A stretch of 64,000 bases of DNA from Pseudomonas borbori (GTDB lineage: Bacteria; Pseudomonadota; Gammaproteobacteria; Pseudomonadales; Pseudomonadaceae), in assembly GCF_900115555.1 (NCBI RefSeq), contig NZ_FOWX01000021.1:1-64000 (forward strand), written 5' to 3'. Positions 6,809 to 14,854 of the stretch are shown piece by piece (position 1 is the stretch's first letter; every line of letters begins with the position of its first letter). The position numbers were made by a program, and so were the translations under genes. Below the pieces are notes generated by a model. It was not told the origin of the DNA. It did not search any database and was given only the letters and a program-made list of their open reading frames with translations.

Positions 6809-7279
6809 CTACGCGCCGGATGTCTGCCACTGCTGCTTGATTTCCTGCCAGTGGTTGTCGCTCAGCCATTCATCCGCCAGGGGGAAGAAAATATATTCCT
6901 CGCTGTCCAGGTGGTCGTAGTACTTGCTGATGTAATCCTCGATGAAGGTGGCTATTTCACTCTGGGTAAGGTTCGAGTGCTCGAGCGCCTTGAGCCGGGC
7001 GGCAATCCGGGCGAAGCCCTGATGGTCGCGCTCTATTTCCAGCACGCGCGGATGCGCGGGGGCGCGGGTGGTTAACAGCAGGCGGCGGATAAGTTCTTCG
7101 TTCTGGTGGTGGCGGGTCTCGGCTTCGCCATGCAGAGACTCCAGTAGCGCAAAGAGCTGCTGCCGGTCGGCAGCGTCGCCAGCATCATTTTTCAGTTTGT
7201 CGAGCGGGCCTTTCATCTGGTCGATGGTGGCGGAAATGTTCTGGTGGTAGCGGTGAAGTTCCTCTAGCAAGGGGTGCAT
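6809..7279 (-). CDS. Hemerythrin-like HHE domain protein
   Basis: A 156-residue helical protein. Iron ligands are visible as HRYHQNI (residues 9-13), HGEAETRHHQNEE (about 50-62), the EIERDHQGF block (about 81-89) and the C-terminal DHLDSEEYIFFPLADEW (about 121-137), which together give the His/Glu/Asp set of a di-iron hemerythrin fold. Such cytoplasmic proteins bind oxygen or nitric oxide or act in iron-related stress responses; the specific role here is unknown. It is transcribed alone toward the convergent aminotransferase. Confidence 0.85.
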   Translation of the reverse strand: MHPLLEELHRYHQNISATIDQMKGPLDKLKNDAGDAADRQQLFALLESLHGEAETRHHQNEELIRRLLLTTRAPAHPRVLEIERDHQGFARIAARLKALEHSNLTQSEIATFIEDYISKYYDHLDSEEYIFFPLADEWLSDNHWQEIKQQWQTSGA

Positions 7280-7438
7280 AGTCAGTCCTCACAGGCGAAT
7301 GCCCTGGTGCCGTTTAGTACAGCTTAGGACAGTGCGAAATCCGCTAGTCGAAATCCGATGAGAGATCCCCCGTCGTTCAGACGCCGCGCTGGCGCGCAGC
7401 AAACCGGGGGGCAATTGCGCCTATCAGCTTGTGGGTAC

Positions 7439-7508
7439 CTGTAGGCGCGGCGGGGACGCCCAGTTCCATAGCCGCGATGCGTTTCGCGGGCATGGCCCGC
7501 TCCTACAG
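7439..7508. repeat. REP-type palindrome
   Basis: CTGTAGGCGCGGC at the left and GGCCCGCTCCTACAG at the right flank an inner GCCGCGATGCGTTTCGCGGG. It closely resembles the element at 61190-61245. The following bases, about 7526-7560, are A+T-rich and match the left flank of the 61.1 kb copy in inverted orientation. Confidence 0.7.
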
Positions 7509-7752
7509 GTCTTTGTGTAGGTTAAATTTCTATTTATAAAACAACGGGTTATTTATTGTTTGATGAGAGATTGAGCGTGGGAGACGCTTCAGCGGCGCTG
7601 GCGCGCAGCGCGCCTGATCGCGGCTATCGCGGCTAAAGCCCCTCCCACCAGTGGTTCGCCAGCATGGCAGCAATTGGACCACCACGGATGACCGTGGGAG
7701 GTGCTCTACGCTGCCTACTGTCTGCATACGACACTTGAGTGCTGGGGCAACA
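7509..7752. other. Gene-free stretch with REP fragments
   Basis: Contains the A+T-rich repeat arm at about 7526-7560 and a second REP half-site (GCGGCTAAAGCCCCTCCCAC) near 7631-7650, also seen at 36455 and 63280. No gene is recognised. Confidence 0.5.
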
Positions 7753-8238
7753 CTAGTAGCGCTGCAGGGCACCATTGTCGATGCGCACGCGGTCGCCGAC
7801 TCTCAGGTCGCCGATGCTGGGCTGGGTCAGTGTTTGATAGTCGCCGTTTTCCATGCGTACGGTTATCCGGTAGGCGTTCTCAGCCTGTTTACGCTTCTCC
7901 AGCTGGTGGCCGATATAGGCACCGCCTGCCGCCCCGGCGATGGTCGCCGCCGTGTTGCCGCTGCCCGAGCCTACCTGGTGACCTGCCACGCCGCCGATCA
8001 CCGCCCCAGCCACAGTACCCAGGCCGATGCCGGTGCCGCCGACGCCCTGATACTCCTGCGCGACGCTGTCAATCGACTCCACCCTGCCGTAGCCGGAGTA
8101 GATGCCGCCGGGTGCCGCACTGCCCTGGTACGGCCCCTGCGAGTAGGGCGTAGCGGGCGGGGGCGTGGACATGCACGCGCTGAGCGCAAGGACACCGGCC
8201 AACCCGAGCATGGAGCCGAATCTGTTGATTGTCGTCAT
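7753..8238 (-). CDS. Glycine-zipper 2TM outer-membrane lipoprotein
   Basis: 161 residues from ATG 8238, with AGAGG ten bases upstream. A lipoprotein signal peptide ends in LALSAC, with Cys22 as the lipidation site. A Pro-rich spacer is followed by a glycine-zipper region (about 70-120) with repeated GxxxG spacing in GTGIGLGTVAGAVIGGVAGHQ and ATIAGAAGGAYIGHQ. The C-terminus is a small beta domain ending LRVGDRVRIDNGALQRY. This is the SlyB/PcpY-type architecture of envelope-integrity lipoproteins. The protein probably sits in the outer membrane; a specific function cannot be given. Confidence 0.88.
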   Translation of the reverse strand: MTTINRFGSMLGLAGVLALSACMSTPPPATPYSQGPYQGSAAPGGIYSGYGRVESIDSVAQEYQGVGGTGIGLGTVAGAVIGGVAGHQVGSGSGNTAATIAGAAGGAYIGHQLEKRKQAENAYRITVRMENGDYQTLTQPSIGDLRVGDRVRIDNGALQRY

Positions 8239-8441
8239 AAGCAATTTCCTCTGGTGGCGCCTGTTGCCGGCGGCCTCTTGCTATTGACCACGGCCGCGGA
8301 GAAAAGTCCGCCTGGTCCGCCGCGTTGCAGGTGGGGGCAATGCGGCTTGCGTGCGGCGGCTGCCCGACAAAACCCGCAACTTTGTGCAAGCGCCAGCACC
8401 CGACACGGCGCAGACTGCGGGCATCTACCGGGAGTCTTGCG

Positions 8442-9341
8442 ATGAATCTGGCGTTGTATCTGTTAACCGTGCTGATCTGGGGCACCACCTGGATCGCCAT
8501 CAAACTGCAGATGGGCGAGGTGGCGATTGCCGCCTCGATTGCCTATCGCTTCGCCCTGGCGGCCGCGGTGCTGTTTGCCCTGTTGCTGCTCAGCGGCCGC
8601 CTGCAGAAGCTCGACAGGCGTGGCCAGGTGATCTGCCTGATCCAGGGCTTGTGCCTGTTCTGCATCAACTTCCTGTGTTTCTACACCGCCAGCCAGTGGA
8701 TCCCCAGCGGGCTGATCGCGGTGATCTTCTCCACGGCGACCTTGTGGAATGCGCTGAATGCCCGGCTGTTCTTCAAGCAGAAGATCGCCGCCAATGTGCT
8801 GGCCGGTGGCGCCCTGGGCCTGGGTGGCCTCGGCCTGCTGTTCTGGCCCGAGCTGGCCGGCCATGCGGCCAGTCGGGAAACCCTGCTGGGCATCGGCTTG
8901 TCGCTGCTCGGCACCCTGTGTTTTTCCGCTGGCAATCTGCTCTCCAGCCTGCAGCAGAAGGCCGGTCTCAAGCCGCTGACCACCAACGCCTGGGGCATGC
9001 TTTACGGCGCCTCGATGCTGGTGGCGATCTGTCTGATCAACGGCACACCGTTCGGCTTCGAGTGGAGCACGCGCTATGTCGGTTCGCTGCTGTACCTGGC
9101 GATTCCCGGTTCGGTGATCGGCTTCACCGCCTACCTGACCCTGGTCGGACGCATGGGTCCGGAGCGCGCGGCCTACTGCACGGTGCTGTTCCCGGTGGTG
9201 GCGCTGAATATCTCGGTGTTCGTCGAGGGCTACCAGTGGACCGCGCCGGCGTTGTTCGGCCTGCTGCTGGTGATGCTCGGCAACGTGCTGGTGTTTCGCA
9301 AGCCGAAAGCCGCGCCGCGGCTGGCGCGGGCCACGGGCTGA
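8442..9341 (+). CDS. EamA/DMT-family transporter
   Basis: 299 residues with about ten hydrophobic helices in two EamA repeats. The first begins LLTVLIWGTTWIAIKLQMG; the second begins in the helix around LLGTLCFSAGNLLSSLQQK. The drug/metabolite transporter superfamily exports amino acids, metabolites or toxic compounds; the substrate here is unknown. ATG 8442 follows GGGAG at 8430-8434, which decides against upstream in-frame starts. The gene is divergent from the lipoprotein gene. Confidence 0.88.
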   Translation: MNLALYLLTVLIWGTTWIAIKLQMGEVAIAASIAYRFALAAAVLFALLLLSGRLQKLDRRGQVICLIQGLCLFCINFLCFYTASQWIPSGLIAVIFSTATLWNALNARLFFKQKIAANVLAGGALGLGGLGLLFWPELAGHAASRETLLGIGLSLLGTLCFSAGNLLSSLQQKAGLKPLTTNAWGMLYGASMLVAICLINGTPFGFEWSTRYVGSLLYLAIPGSVIGFTAYLTLVGRMGPERAAYCTVLFPVVALNISVFVEGYQWTAPALFGLLLVMLGNVLVFRKPKAAPRLARATG

Positions 9342-9356
9342 ACGGGGTCTTGACCG

Positions 9357-9380
9357 GTGGTGCGCGCGGCGCACCCTACG
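9357..9380. repeat. Half copy of the GTAGGGTGCGC palindrome
   Basis: GGTGGTGCGCGCGGCGCACCCTACG right after the EamA stop and before the stop of the convergent GGDEF-EAL gene. Only the right arm of the family is clear. Confidence 0.55.
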
Positions 9381-9404
9381 GGACCAGCAATCGAGGCGCG
9401 TTGG

Positions 9405-11855
9405 TCAGTGCCAGCTCGACAAGGCTTCCCAGTTGCGGAAGCTGTTGCCGGGGATTGGTTGGCTGATCGAGAAGCCCTGGGCGATGTCGCAACCGAAGTT
9501 GCCCAGGCGGGTCAGGGTTTCCTGGTTCTCCACGCCCTCGGCGACCACCTCTAGGTCGAGGTTGTGCGCCAGTTCGACGATGGAGCGCACGATCTTCGCC
9601 GAATCATCGTCGTCGCTGAGCATGGGAATGACGAAGGACTGGTCGATCTTCAGCGAATCCACCGGCAATTTCTGCAGGTAGGCCAGCGAGGAATAGCCGG
9701 TGCCGAAGTCGTCGATGGTCAGCCGGCTGTCAAGGTTCTTCAGTTGGGTCAGGGTCTCCAGCGCCGCTACCGGGTCTTCCATCAGCGCGCTTTCGGTCAG
9801 CTCGAATTCGATCCAGTCGGGTTCGGCGCCCCAGGTCGAGAAGGCGCCGCGAATCCGTTCGAGCAGCTTGGGGTCGCGCAGGTCGTGGGCCGACAGATTG
9901 ATCGAGATCGGTCGAGGGTCGCCTTCCTGATGCCAGGCATAGCTCTGGCCCAGCGCCGCGTCGAGCACCCAGTAAGTGAGCGGGGTGATCAGCCCGGCGT
10001 TCTCGGCCAACTTGATGAAGTCGTTGGGCGGCAGCAGGCCGTGCTGCGGATGCTGCCAGCGCACCAGGGCTTCGCTGCCGCACACCGTATTGGTGGCGAT
10101 CTGCAGTTTCGGTTGGTAGTGCAGCAGCAGTTGGTTGCCGTCGATCGCCCGGCGCAGTTCGCTCATCAGGGTCAGGTGCTGGGCGCATTCGCGATCCAGG
10201 CCGCCCTGGAACAGCGCATAGCCGGTACTGGAGCGCTTGGCCTGGTCCATGGCGCTGGCCGAGCGACGGATCAGGGCGTCCGGGTCGGTGCCGTGGCCGG
10301 GGTAGAGGGCGATGCCGATGCTGGCGCGGGTATCGAGGAGCAGCCCGGACAGGTCGATCGGCTCGTACAGCGCCACCAGGATCTTCTGCGCCAGTTGCGA
10401 GGCCTGCTCGGCGCCGCCGCTGGGCATCAGCACGGCGTACTCGCTTTCGCCGATGTGCGCCAGGGTGTTGCTTGCGCCCACCGCCAGGACCAGACGCGCG
10501 GCGATGGCTTGCTGCAGGCGGTCGCCTTCGCGGTAGCCGAGGGTTTCGTTGATCGCCTGGTTGCGCCCGACCTCCAGTTGCAACAGCCCGAGCGCCCGAT
10601 GCTCCTGCCTGGCTTCGGCTATCGCCTCTTCCAGCAACTCGCGCAGGCGCAGGCGGTTGGGCAGGCCGGTCAGCTCGTCGGTATAGGCCATGCGCCTGAT
10701 GGTGGCCTCCGCCTCGGCGGCCCTGCGGCGGGTGCGCAGGGTGGCGATGCCGAAGCCCAGGTCGTTGGCGGCGGCGAACAGCAGTTCGACCTCCTGCTCG
10801 TCGAAGGCGTCGGCTTCCGCGGCCGAGATGTCGAGGGTGCCGATCAATGCGCCTTCGACTCGTAGTGGCAGCGAAATGAAGGAGACGTAGCCGCGTTTTA
10901 GCGCCTCGTCGCGTAGCGCAGCGGTATCGGCGGCGTTGACAGCGTCACGCATCACTTGCTTCACGTATGGCTGGCCGCTCTCCAGGGTGGCGTCGAAGCG
11001 CCTCATGAAGGTCTGGCCTTCCTCGCCGCTCATCCAGGCCTGGGCGAGGTCGAGAAAGCCCTCCTCAAAGCCCGCATAGGCCACGTAGTGGTAGGGTTCT
11101 GTTGGGTTGTCTTGGCGATAGGCGACCCAGGCCAGTCGGTAGCTGCAATCCTGCACCAGCACCCGGCAGACTTCCTTGAGCAACGAGGGCTCGTCGTCGG
11201 CGTGGATCAGCGCATGGTTGACCGCCACCCGCGTCGACAGGGCGCGGTTGAGGCGCTGGATCTCCTGTTCCGCCTGGGCGCGCCGGGCCTTGCTGCGCAG
11301 GGTTTCGATGCCGAATGCCAGGTCCTCGGCGGCTTCGCTGAGCAGCTCCATTTCTTGCGGGCCGAAGGCGTCCGGTTCCGGTGCGCCGATGCCGAGAGCC
11401 CCGAAGATCTCGCCCTCGACCCGTAGCGGCAGCGACATCACCGAGGCGATGCCGTGGGCCGTCGCTCCTTCACGCCAAGGCGCGGTGTTCGGGTCGGTCA
11501 GCAGGTTGTGGGTCAGGCTCAGCTGGCCGGTGCGGATCGCGGTGCCGGAGGGGCCGTGGCCGCGCTCGTTGTCGGCCCAGGAGATATTCAGCGAGTCGAC
11601 GTAGGCCTGTTCGACCCCGGCATGGGCCACGGGGGTGACCGTTTGCGCCGGATCGTGCTCGGCGCGGCCAACCCAGGCCAGGCGGTAACCGGCCTGCTCG
11701 ACTATGACCCGACAGATATCCTGGAGCAGGGTGGCCTCGTCTTCGGCACGCAGCAGCGCGCGGTTGCAGCCGCTCAGGGTGCGCAGCGCACGGTTGAGGC
11801 AAAGGTGTTCCTGACTGGTGGAACTTGTGGTTGGCACGGCTCGCCTCCAACTCAT
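9405..11855 (-). CDS. GAF-GAF-GGDEF(degenerate)-EAL c-di-GMP protein
   Basis: 816 residues, cytoplasmic, no membrane segment. Two GAF sensor domains (about 25-190 and 205-375) are followed by a GGDEF domain (about 390-550) and an EAL domain (about 565-805). The diguanylate cyclase signature is GESEY in place of GGDEF, so cyclase activity is unlikely. The EAL domain keeps its key motifs: SEALVRW, SINLSAHDL, FELTESALMED, TIDDFGTGYSSL, DSLKIDQSF and EVVAEGVE, which hold the metal ligands and catalytic Glu. It should be a c-di-GMP phosphodiesterase controlled by GAF ligands, perhaps with the degenerate GGDEF as a GTP sensor. The start is uncertain because a same-strand upstream frame overlaps it. 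Confidence 0.88.
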   Translation of the reverse strand: MSWRRAVPTTSSTSQEHLCLNRALRTLSGCNRALLRAEDEATLLQDICRVIVEQAGYRLAWVGRAEHDPAQTVTPVAHAGVEQAYVDSLNISWADNERGHGPSGTAIRTGQLSLTHNLLTDPNTAPWREGATAHGIASVMSLPLRVEGEIFGALGIGAPEPDAFGPQEMELLSEAAEDLAFGIETLRSKARRAQAEQEIQRLNRALSTRVAVNHALIHADDEPSLLKEVCRVLVQDCSYRLAWVAYRQDNPTEPYHYVAYAGFEEGFLDLAQAWMSGEEGQTFMRRFDATLESGQPYVKQVMRDAVNAADTAALRDEALKRGYVSFISLPLRVEGALIGTLDISAAEADAFDEQEVELLFAAANDLGFGIATLRTRRRAAEAEATIRRMAYTDELTGLPNRLRLRELLEEAIAEARQEHRALGLLQLEVGRNQAINETLGYREGDRLQQAIAARLVLAVGASNTLAHIGESEYAVLMPSGGAEQASQLAQKILVALYEPIDLSGLLLDTRASIGIALYPGHGTDPDALIRRSASAMDQAKRSSTGYALFQGGLDRECAQHLTLMSELRRAIDGNQLLLHYQPKLQIATNTVCGSEALVRWQHPQHGLLPPNDFIKLAENAGLITPLTYWVLDAALGQSYAWHQEGDPRPISINLSAHDLRDPKLLERIRGAFSTWGAEPDWIEFELTESALMEDPVAALETLTQLKNLDSRLTIDDFGTGYSSLAYLQKLPVDSLKIDQSFVIPMLSDDDDSAKIVRSIVELAHNLDLEVVAEGVENQETLTRLGNFGCDIAQGFSISQPIPGNSFRNWEALSSWH

Positions 11856-12561
11856 GCACGGTCTGCCTTGAGTATAGAACCGCGGGACGCCGCGAGGTTC
11901 CCGCTGTTGAGGCCGCCGCGCGCGGCTCAGTGGGCGGGCAGGCCCGGTGCAGGGCGGACATGAGTTGGCTCGCCGTTATCACCTCGCCCGGCGAGAGCGG
12001 ACAGCCGCTTGCGGCCAGCGCCTCGGCCACCCAGGTATTGCACGTGCGCCGCATCGAGTAGTGGCCTGTGGCCCGGTAGAAACGGCTGCCGGGATACAGG
12101 CCAGGCCCGATCGGGGCCGGGGCATCTGCAGGAGTGCGGGTGAAGCTGGCGGCGACGAACGCCAGCAGTTGCCGGTAGCCGTCCTCGCTGACCCGTACTG
12201 CGACGCCTTCGCTGGCGGCAAAACCTCGTCCGGGATCGCCGCTGATCGGCAGCACATGCAATACGCTGGCGGTCGGCCAGAGCAGGGCTCGCAGGGTCAG
12301 GCCCAGGGTCGCCTGCGGGGCGCGGTAGAAATCCTCGTCGCCCCAGCCGAGTTCGAGGAAGTCGCCGTCGTCGAACGCCTCGGCCAATCCGGGGAGGACT
12401 TCGAGCAGGTCGGCGCGGGCGATCTGCAGCCCGGTATGCAGGCCATGATTCACCACATACAGGGTCCGCCACGCGCCGTCCGTGCGCTGCAGCGCCGACG
12501 GGGCCGGCGCGCTGGTGCAGCCGAACAGGACCAGGCTGAAGAGCAGCAGTGCGATGCGCAT
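11470..12561 (-). CDS. DUF2459 (TIGR02117-like) lipoprotein with abnormal C-terminal extension
   Basis: The conserved part is about the first 210 residues: a lipoprotein signal with LVLFGCTS (Cys15), then WRTLYVVNHGLHTGLQI, FLELGWGDEDFYR, and a later RRTCNTWVAEAL block with Cys and Trp, matching DUF2459. Function is unknown. After about base 11935 the frame has no family character and runs 386 bases into the GGDEF-EAL gene. One frame over, a stop (TGA) occurs right at the expected end, at 11927. This suggests a one-base indel near the 3' end, or a true read-through. The functional gene is probably 11927-12561. Confidence 0.7.
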   Translation of the reverse strand: MRIALLLFSLVLFGCTSAPAPSALQRTDGAWRTLYVVNHGLHTGLQIARADLLEVLPGLAEAFDDGDFLELGWGDEDFYRAPQATLGLTLRALLWPTASVLHVLPISGDPGRGFAASEGVAVRVSEDGYRQLLAFVAASFTRTPADAPAPIGPGLYPGSRFYRATGHYSMRRTCNTWVAEALAASGCPLSPGEVITASQLMSALHRACPPTEPRAAASTAGTSRRPAVLYSRQTVHELEASRANHKFHQSGTPLPQPCAAHPERLQPRAAACRRRGHPAPGYLSGHSRAGRLPPGLGWPRRARSGANGHPRGPCRGRTGLRRLAEYLLGRQRARPRPLRHRDPHRPAEPDPQPADRPEHRALA

Positions 12562-12644
12562 AGGCGATGGCCTATTGAGCGGCTGAGGGGAACTCTAGTC
12601 AGCATAGAAGCTGGAGTGCGCTGCGAGCTTGGCCGTGGGATTGA

Positions 12645-12795
12645 TCGGGTGGGTTAGGTGCATGTTGCCGACAGTGATGAACCCGCAAGATCCGCTGCGC
12701 CGTAACCCACCATAGGCGCTACGCAGGGATATCGCCCGGTGGGTTACGCGGCGCGCCACGATGGCGGTGCCCGATCAGCGCCGCTAACCCAGCCT
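12645..12795. repeat. Inverted repeats of the GTGGGTTA type
   Basis: Copies of GGTGGGTTA and their complement TAACCCACC occur at about 12650, 12703, 12730 and 12785. The last copy contains the stop codon (TAG on the minus strand, 12784-12786) of the neighbouring membrane protein gene. Confidence 0.55.
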
Positions 12796-13194
12796 ACGCC
12801 GCGGGAAAATCCGCGCGGAGAACAGCAACTGGGCGAACAGCGGATAGCACAGGTAGTGCAGGGCGAGGAGCAGCATGCCCATGGGGCTGGGGTCGTCCTT
12901 GAGCGCCATCATGGCCAGCAGGCCGAGATAGAGCAGCGCCAGGGCCCCGCCATAGAGCCAGACCAGGTGCCGCCGTTCGCTGGGCAGTGGCGCGCGGTGC
13001 TGGCGGGCGGCAAACCAGAGGGCCATGGCGGCGGCGACCGCGGCGGCGATCAGCAGGGTGGTCAGCAGGCCGCCGAGTCTGACGAAGGTGCGCAGCAGCA
13101 GGTTGAGTATTATCACCGCCGCTACGCCCGTCAGGGCCAGGCGGGCCATGGGCACGGCGGCAGGGCGCGGAGTCGGATCGGTCGAGGGTTGCAT
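12784..13194 (-). CDS. Small inner-membrane protein, unknown
   Basis: 136 residues with four hydrophobic segments: about 18-37, 40-62, 77-96 and 105-128. No family is recognised. It follows the SDR gene without a gap (the SDR stop is at 13195), so the two are probably one transcript. The C-terminus RIFPRRRLG ends inside a repeat, which may have replaced the original end. Confidence 0.7.
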   Translation of the reverse strand: MQPSTDPTPRPAAVPMARLALTGVAAVIILNLLLRTFVRLGGLLTTLLIAAAVAAAMALWFAARQHRAPLPSERRHLVWLYGGALALLYLGLLAMMALKDDPSPMGMLLLALHYLCYPLFAQLLFSARIFPRRRLG

Positions 13195-14025
13195 TCAGAG
13201 GCTCCGGTTCAGCAGGAAGCGTTTTTTCAGTACAGCCTCGAGCAGGCGTTGCGGCAACAGCGCGGCCAGCAGCGGCAGGGCGCGGCTGCCATTGCCCAGA
13301 CGCAGCAGGCGCGGGCGCTTGGCGCGTTGCACGGCGGCGAGCAGGTGGCGGGCGAAGTGGCTGGCAGGCGTGGGATTGTCCTGGGAGGCGTTGGCACGGG
13401 CGCGAATGCCCTCGCGCAGCGGCCACCAGGGCGAGGCCTGGTCGATCAGCTGTTCGGCCTGCTGGCTGGCATTGGCGCCGAAGCTGGAGGCAATGGCACC
13501 GGGCTGCACCTCCATCACCTCGATGGCGAAGGGCGCCAGCTCCAGGCGCAGGGCATCGGAGAGGGCATGCACCGCGGCTTTCGAGGCGCAGTAGGCGCCG
13601 GCGAAGGGGGTGACCAGCAGACCGGAGACGCTGCCGATATTCACCACCAGGCCCTTGTTGCGCCGCAGCAGGGGAAACAACGCGCGGGTCACGCCGACGA
13701 TGGCGAATACATTGGTCTCGAACTGCCGGCGCATGGCCTCTACGCCGCCATCCAGTAGCGGCCCCATGGCGCCGTAACCGGCGTTGTTGATCAGCACGTC
13801 CAGACCGCCGATCTCTGTCTGCATGCGTTCGGCCAGCTGGCCCAGCCCCAGGCCGTCGTTGACGTCCAGTTGCACCGCGGTAAACCCGGCCGCCTCGAGC
13901 GTGGCGAGGTCGGCCTTCTTGCGGGCGGTGGCCCACACCCGATAACCGGCCTGGTGGAAGGCGTCGGCCAGGGCGCGACCGATGCCGCTGGAGCATCCGG
14001 TGATCAGGACGGTGGGCTGGGTCAT
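13195..14025 (-). CDS. Short-chain dehydrogenase/reductase
   Basis: 276 residues, classical SDR. Seen are the cofactor site TGCSSGIGRALA (about 10-21), the DVND acidic site, LINNAGYG (about 82-89), the catalytic Ser in NIGSVSG, and the YCASK active-site Tyr/Lys (about 150-154). An Arg-Lys-Lys stretch after the second strand (ATARKK) favours NADP(H). The substrate cannot be inferred; this subgroup includes ketoreductases acting on lipids and steroids. It leads a two-gene unit with the membrane protein. Confidence 0.88.
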   Translation of the reverse strand: MTQPTVLITGCSSGIGRALADAFHQAGYRVWATARKKADLATLEAAGFTAVQLDVNDGLGLGQLAERMQTEIGGLDVLINNAGYGAMGPLLDGGVEAMRRQFETNVFAIVGVTRALFPLLRRNKGLVVNIGSVSGLLVTPFAGAYCASKAAVHALSDALRLELAPFAIEVMEVQPGAIASSFGANASQQAEQLIDQASPWWPLREGIRARANASQDNPTPASHFARHLLAAVQRAKRPRLLRLGNGSRALPLLAALLPQRLLEAVLKKRFLLNRSL

Positions 14026-14056
14026 GCGGGCATCCTTGTGGTTATACGTATTAGGC

Positions 14057-14225
14057 CGCTAAAAACGTAGGCGAGGCAGGCAAGACAAGGCGAAAACAGG
14101 CGAGGAAGCGGACTGGGCTCGCACGCGAGTTTACTGTTGTAAATGAGCATTACTCGCTTCGCTCGCCCTGCGGGCCGCGCTGAAGCGCGTTAGCCGCAAG
14201 CGGCTTTCCGAGCCTGTTTTTAACG
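14057..14225. mobile_element. MITE-like element with terminal inverted repeats
   Basis: A 169-base gene-free unit. The left end CGCTAAAAACGTAGGC and the right end GAGCCTGTTTTTAACG are imperfect inverted copies. The interior has further inverted segments, including CTCGCACGCGAG, and GCGCTGAAGCGCG near the right. It lies between the SDR gene and the next gene. I recall similar intergenic repeats in other Pseudomonas, but the copy number here was not determined. Confidence 0.5.
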
Positions 14226-14262
14226 CCCCTCTCGTGTCAAGAGGGCCAACGCAGGTAGTTTT

Positions 14263-14727
14263 TCAGCGACTGAAACTGCCTTGCAGGCGTTCGGCGCGAA
14301 ATTCCAGGGTGCTGGCGCGGTAGCCGCTGCGCAGGCTCGGCAGGGGCAGGCAGTCTTGCCAGGTGGCGCCGGGCAGCAGTTCGCCGGGGCCGCTGTAGCG
14401 GGGGGATTCGTAGAGGCGTTCGGCGAGGTTGGCACTGTCGCCGGGGCGGTAGGCGGCGATCTGCCAGCGCAGTTCGAGCAGCGCGGCTGTGCTGCCGTTC
14501 TTCAGGGTCAGGGCCAGCGGACGGTTGGCCGGGCAGTTCTGTGGGTCGTAGACCAGGCGCAGTTCAAGATGCGCCAGATGGCGCGTCTCGCGGCTTTCCT
14601 GCCAGAGCACCCAGCTGGCCACCAGGCCCAGGCCGATCAGCGCGGCGAGGGAGATGGGCAGGGCTTTGCTCGGGTAGCGGATCAGCAGGATCAGCCAGCT
14701 CAGAACCAGTATCGCGCCGAATAGCAT
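14263..14727 (-). CDS. Conserved small membrane-anchored protein, unknown
   Basis: 154 residues. Two hydrophobic N-terminal segments (about 2-17 and 22-43) are followed by a periplasmic or extracytoplasmic domain with two Cys (about 65 and 125) and the pattern LELRLVYDP...CPANRPLALTLKNGS, which looks like an immunoglobulin-like beta sandwich. No family name is certain. It sits downstream of the alginate operon on the same strand, after a hairpin. Confidence 0.65.
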   Translation of the reverse strand: MLFGAILVLSWLILLIRYPSKALPISLAALIGLGLVASWVLWQESRETRHLAHLELRLVYDPQNCPANRPLALTLKNGSTAALLELRWQIAAYRPGDSANLAERLYESPRYSGPGELLPGATWQDCLPLPSLRSGYRASTLEFRAERLQGSFSR

Positions 14728-14797
14728 AGGGAGTGGGCCTTGGTGGACATCACAGAGCCTATCCTACACAAGGCCGGGGCGACTTGCGCCGTGCTGG

Positions 14798-14827
14798 CGC
14801 CGGCCCTTGCTGTGGCAAGGGCCGGCG
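14798..14827 (-). terminator. Strong hairpin after algA
   Basis: CGCCGGCCCTTGC (14798-14810) pairs perfectly with GCAAGGGCCGGCG (14815-14827) around TGTG. It lies 28 bases after the algA stop. No T run follows on the minus strand, so it may act as an mRNA-stabilising end and not as a classical intrinsic terminator. Confidence 0.5.
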
Positions 14828-14854
14828 TCTGTTTGCTGAGGGTTTAGAGGCGGC

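Noticed and set aside
12739..13758. Long plus-strand frame opposite the SDR and membrane protein genes
   Set aside because: Gln- and Gly-rich shadow frame with no family motif; the minus-strand SDR has all catalytic motifs.
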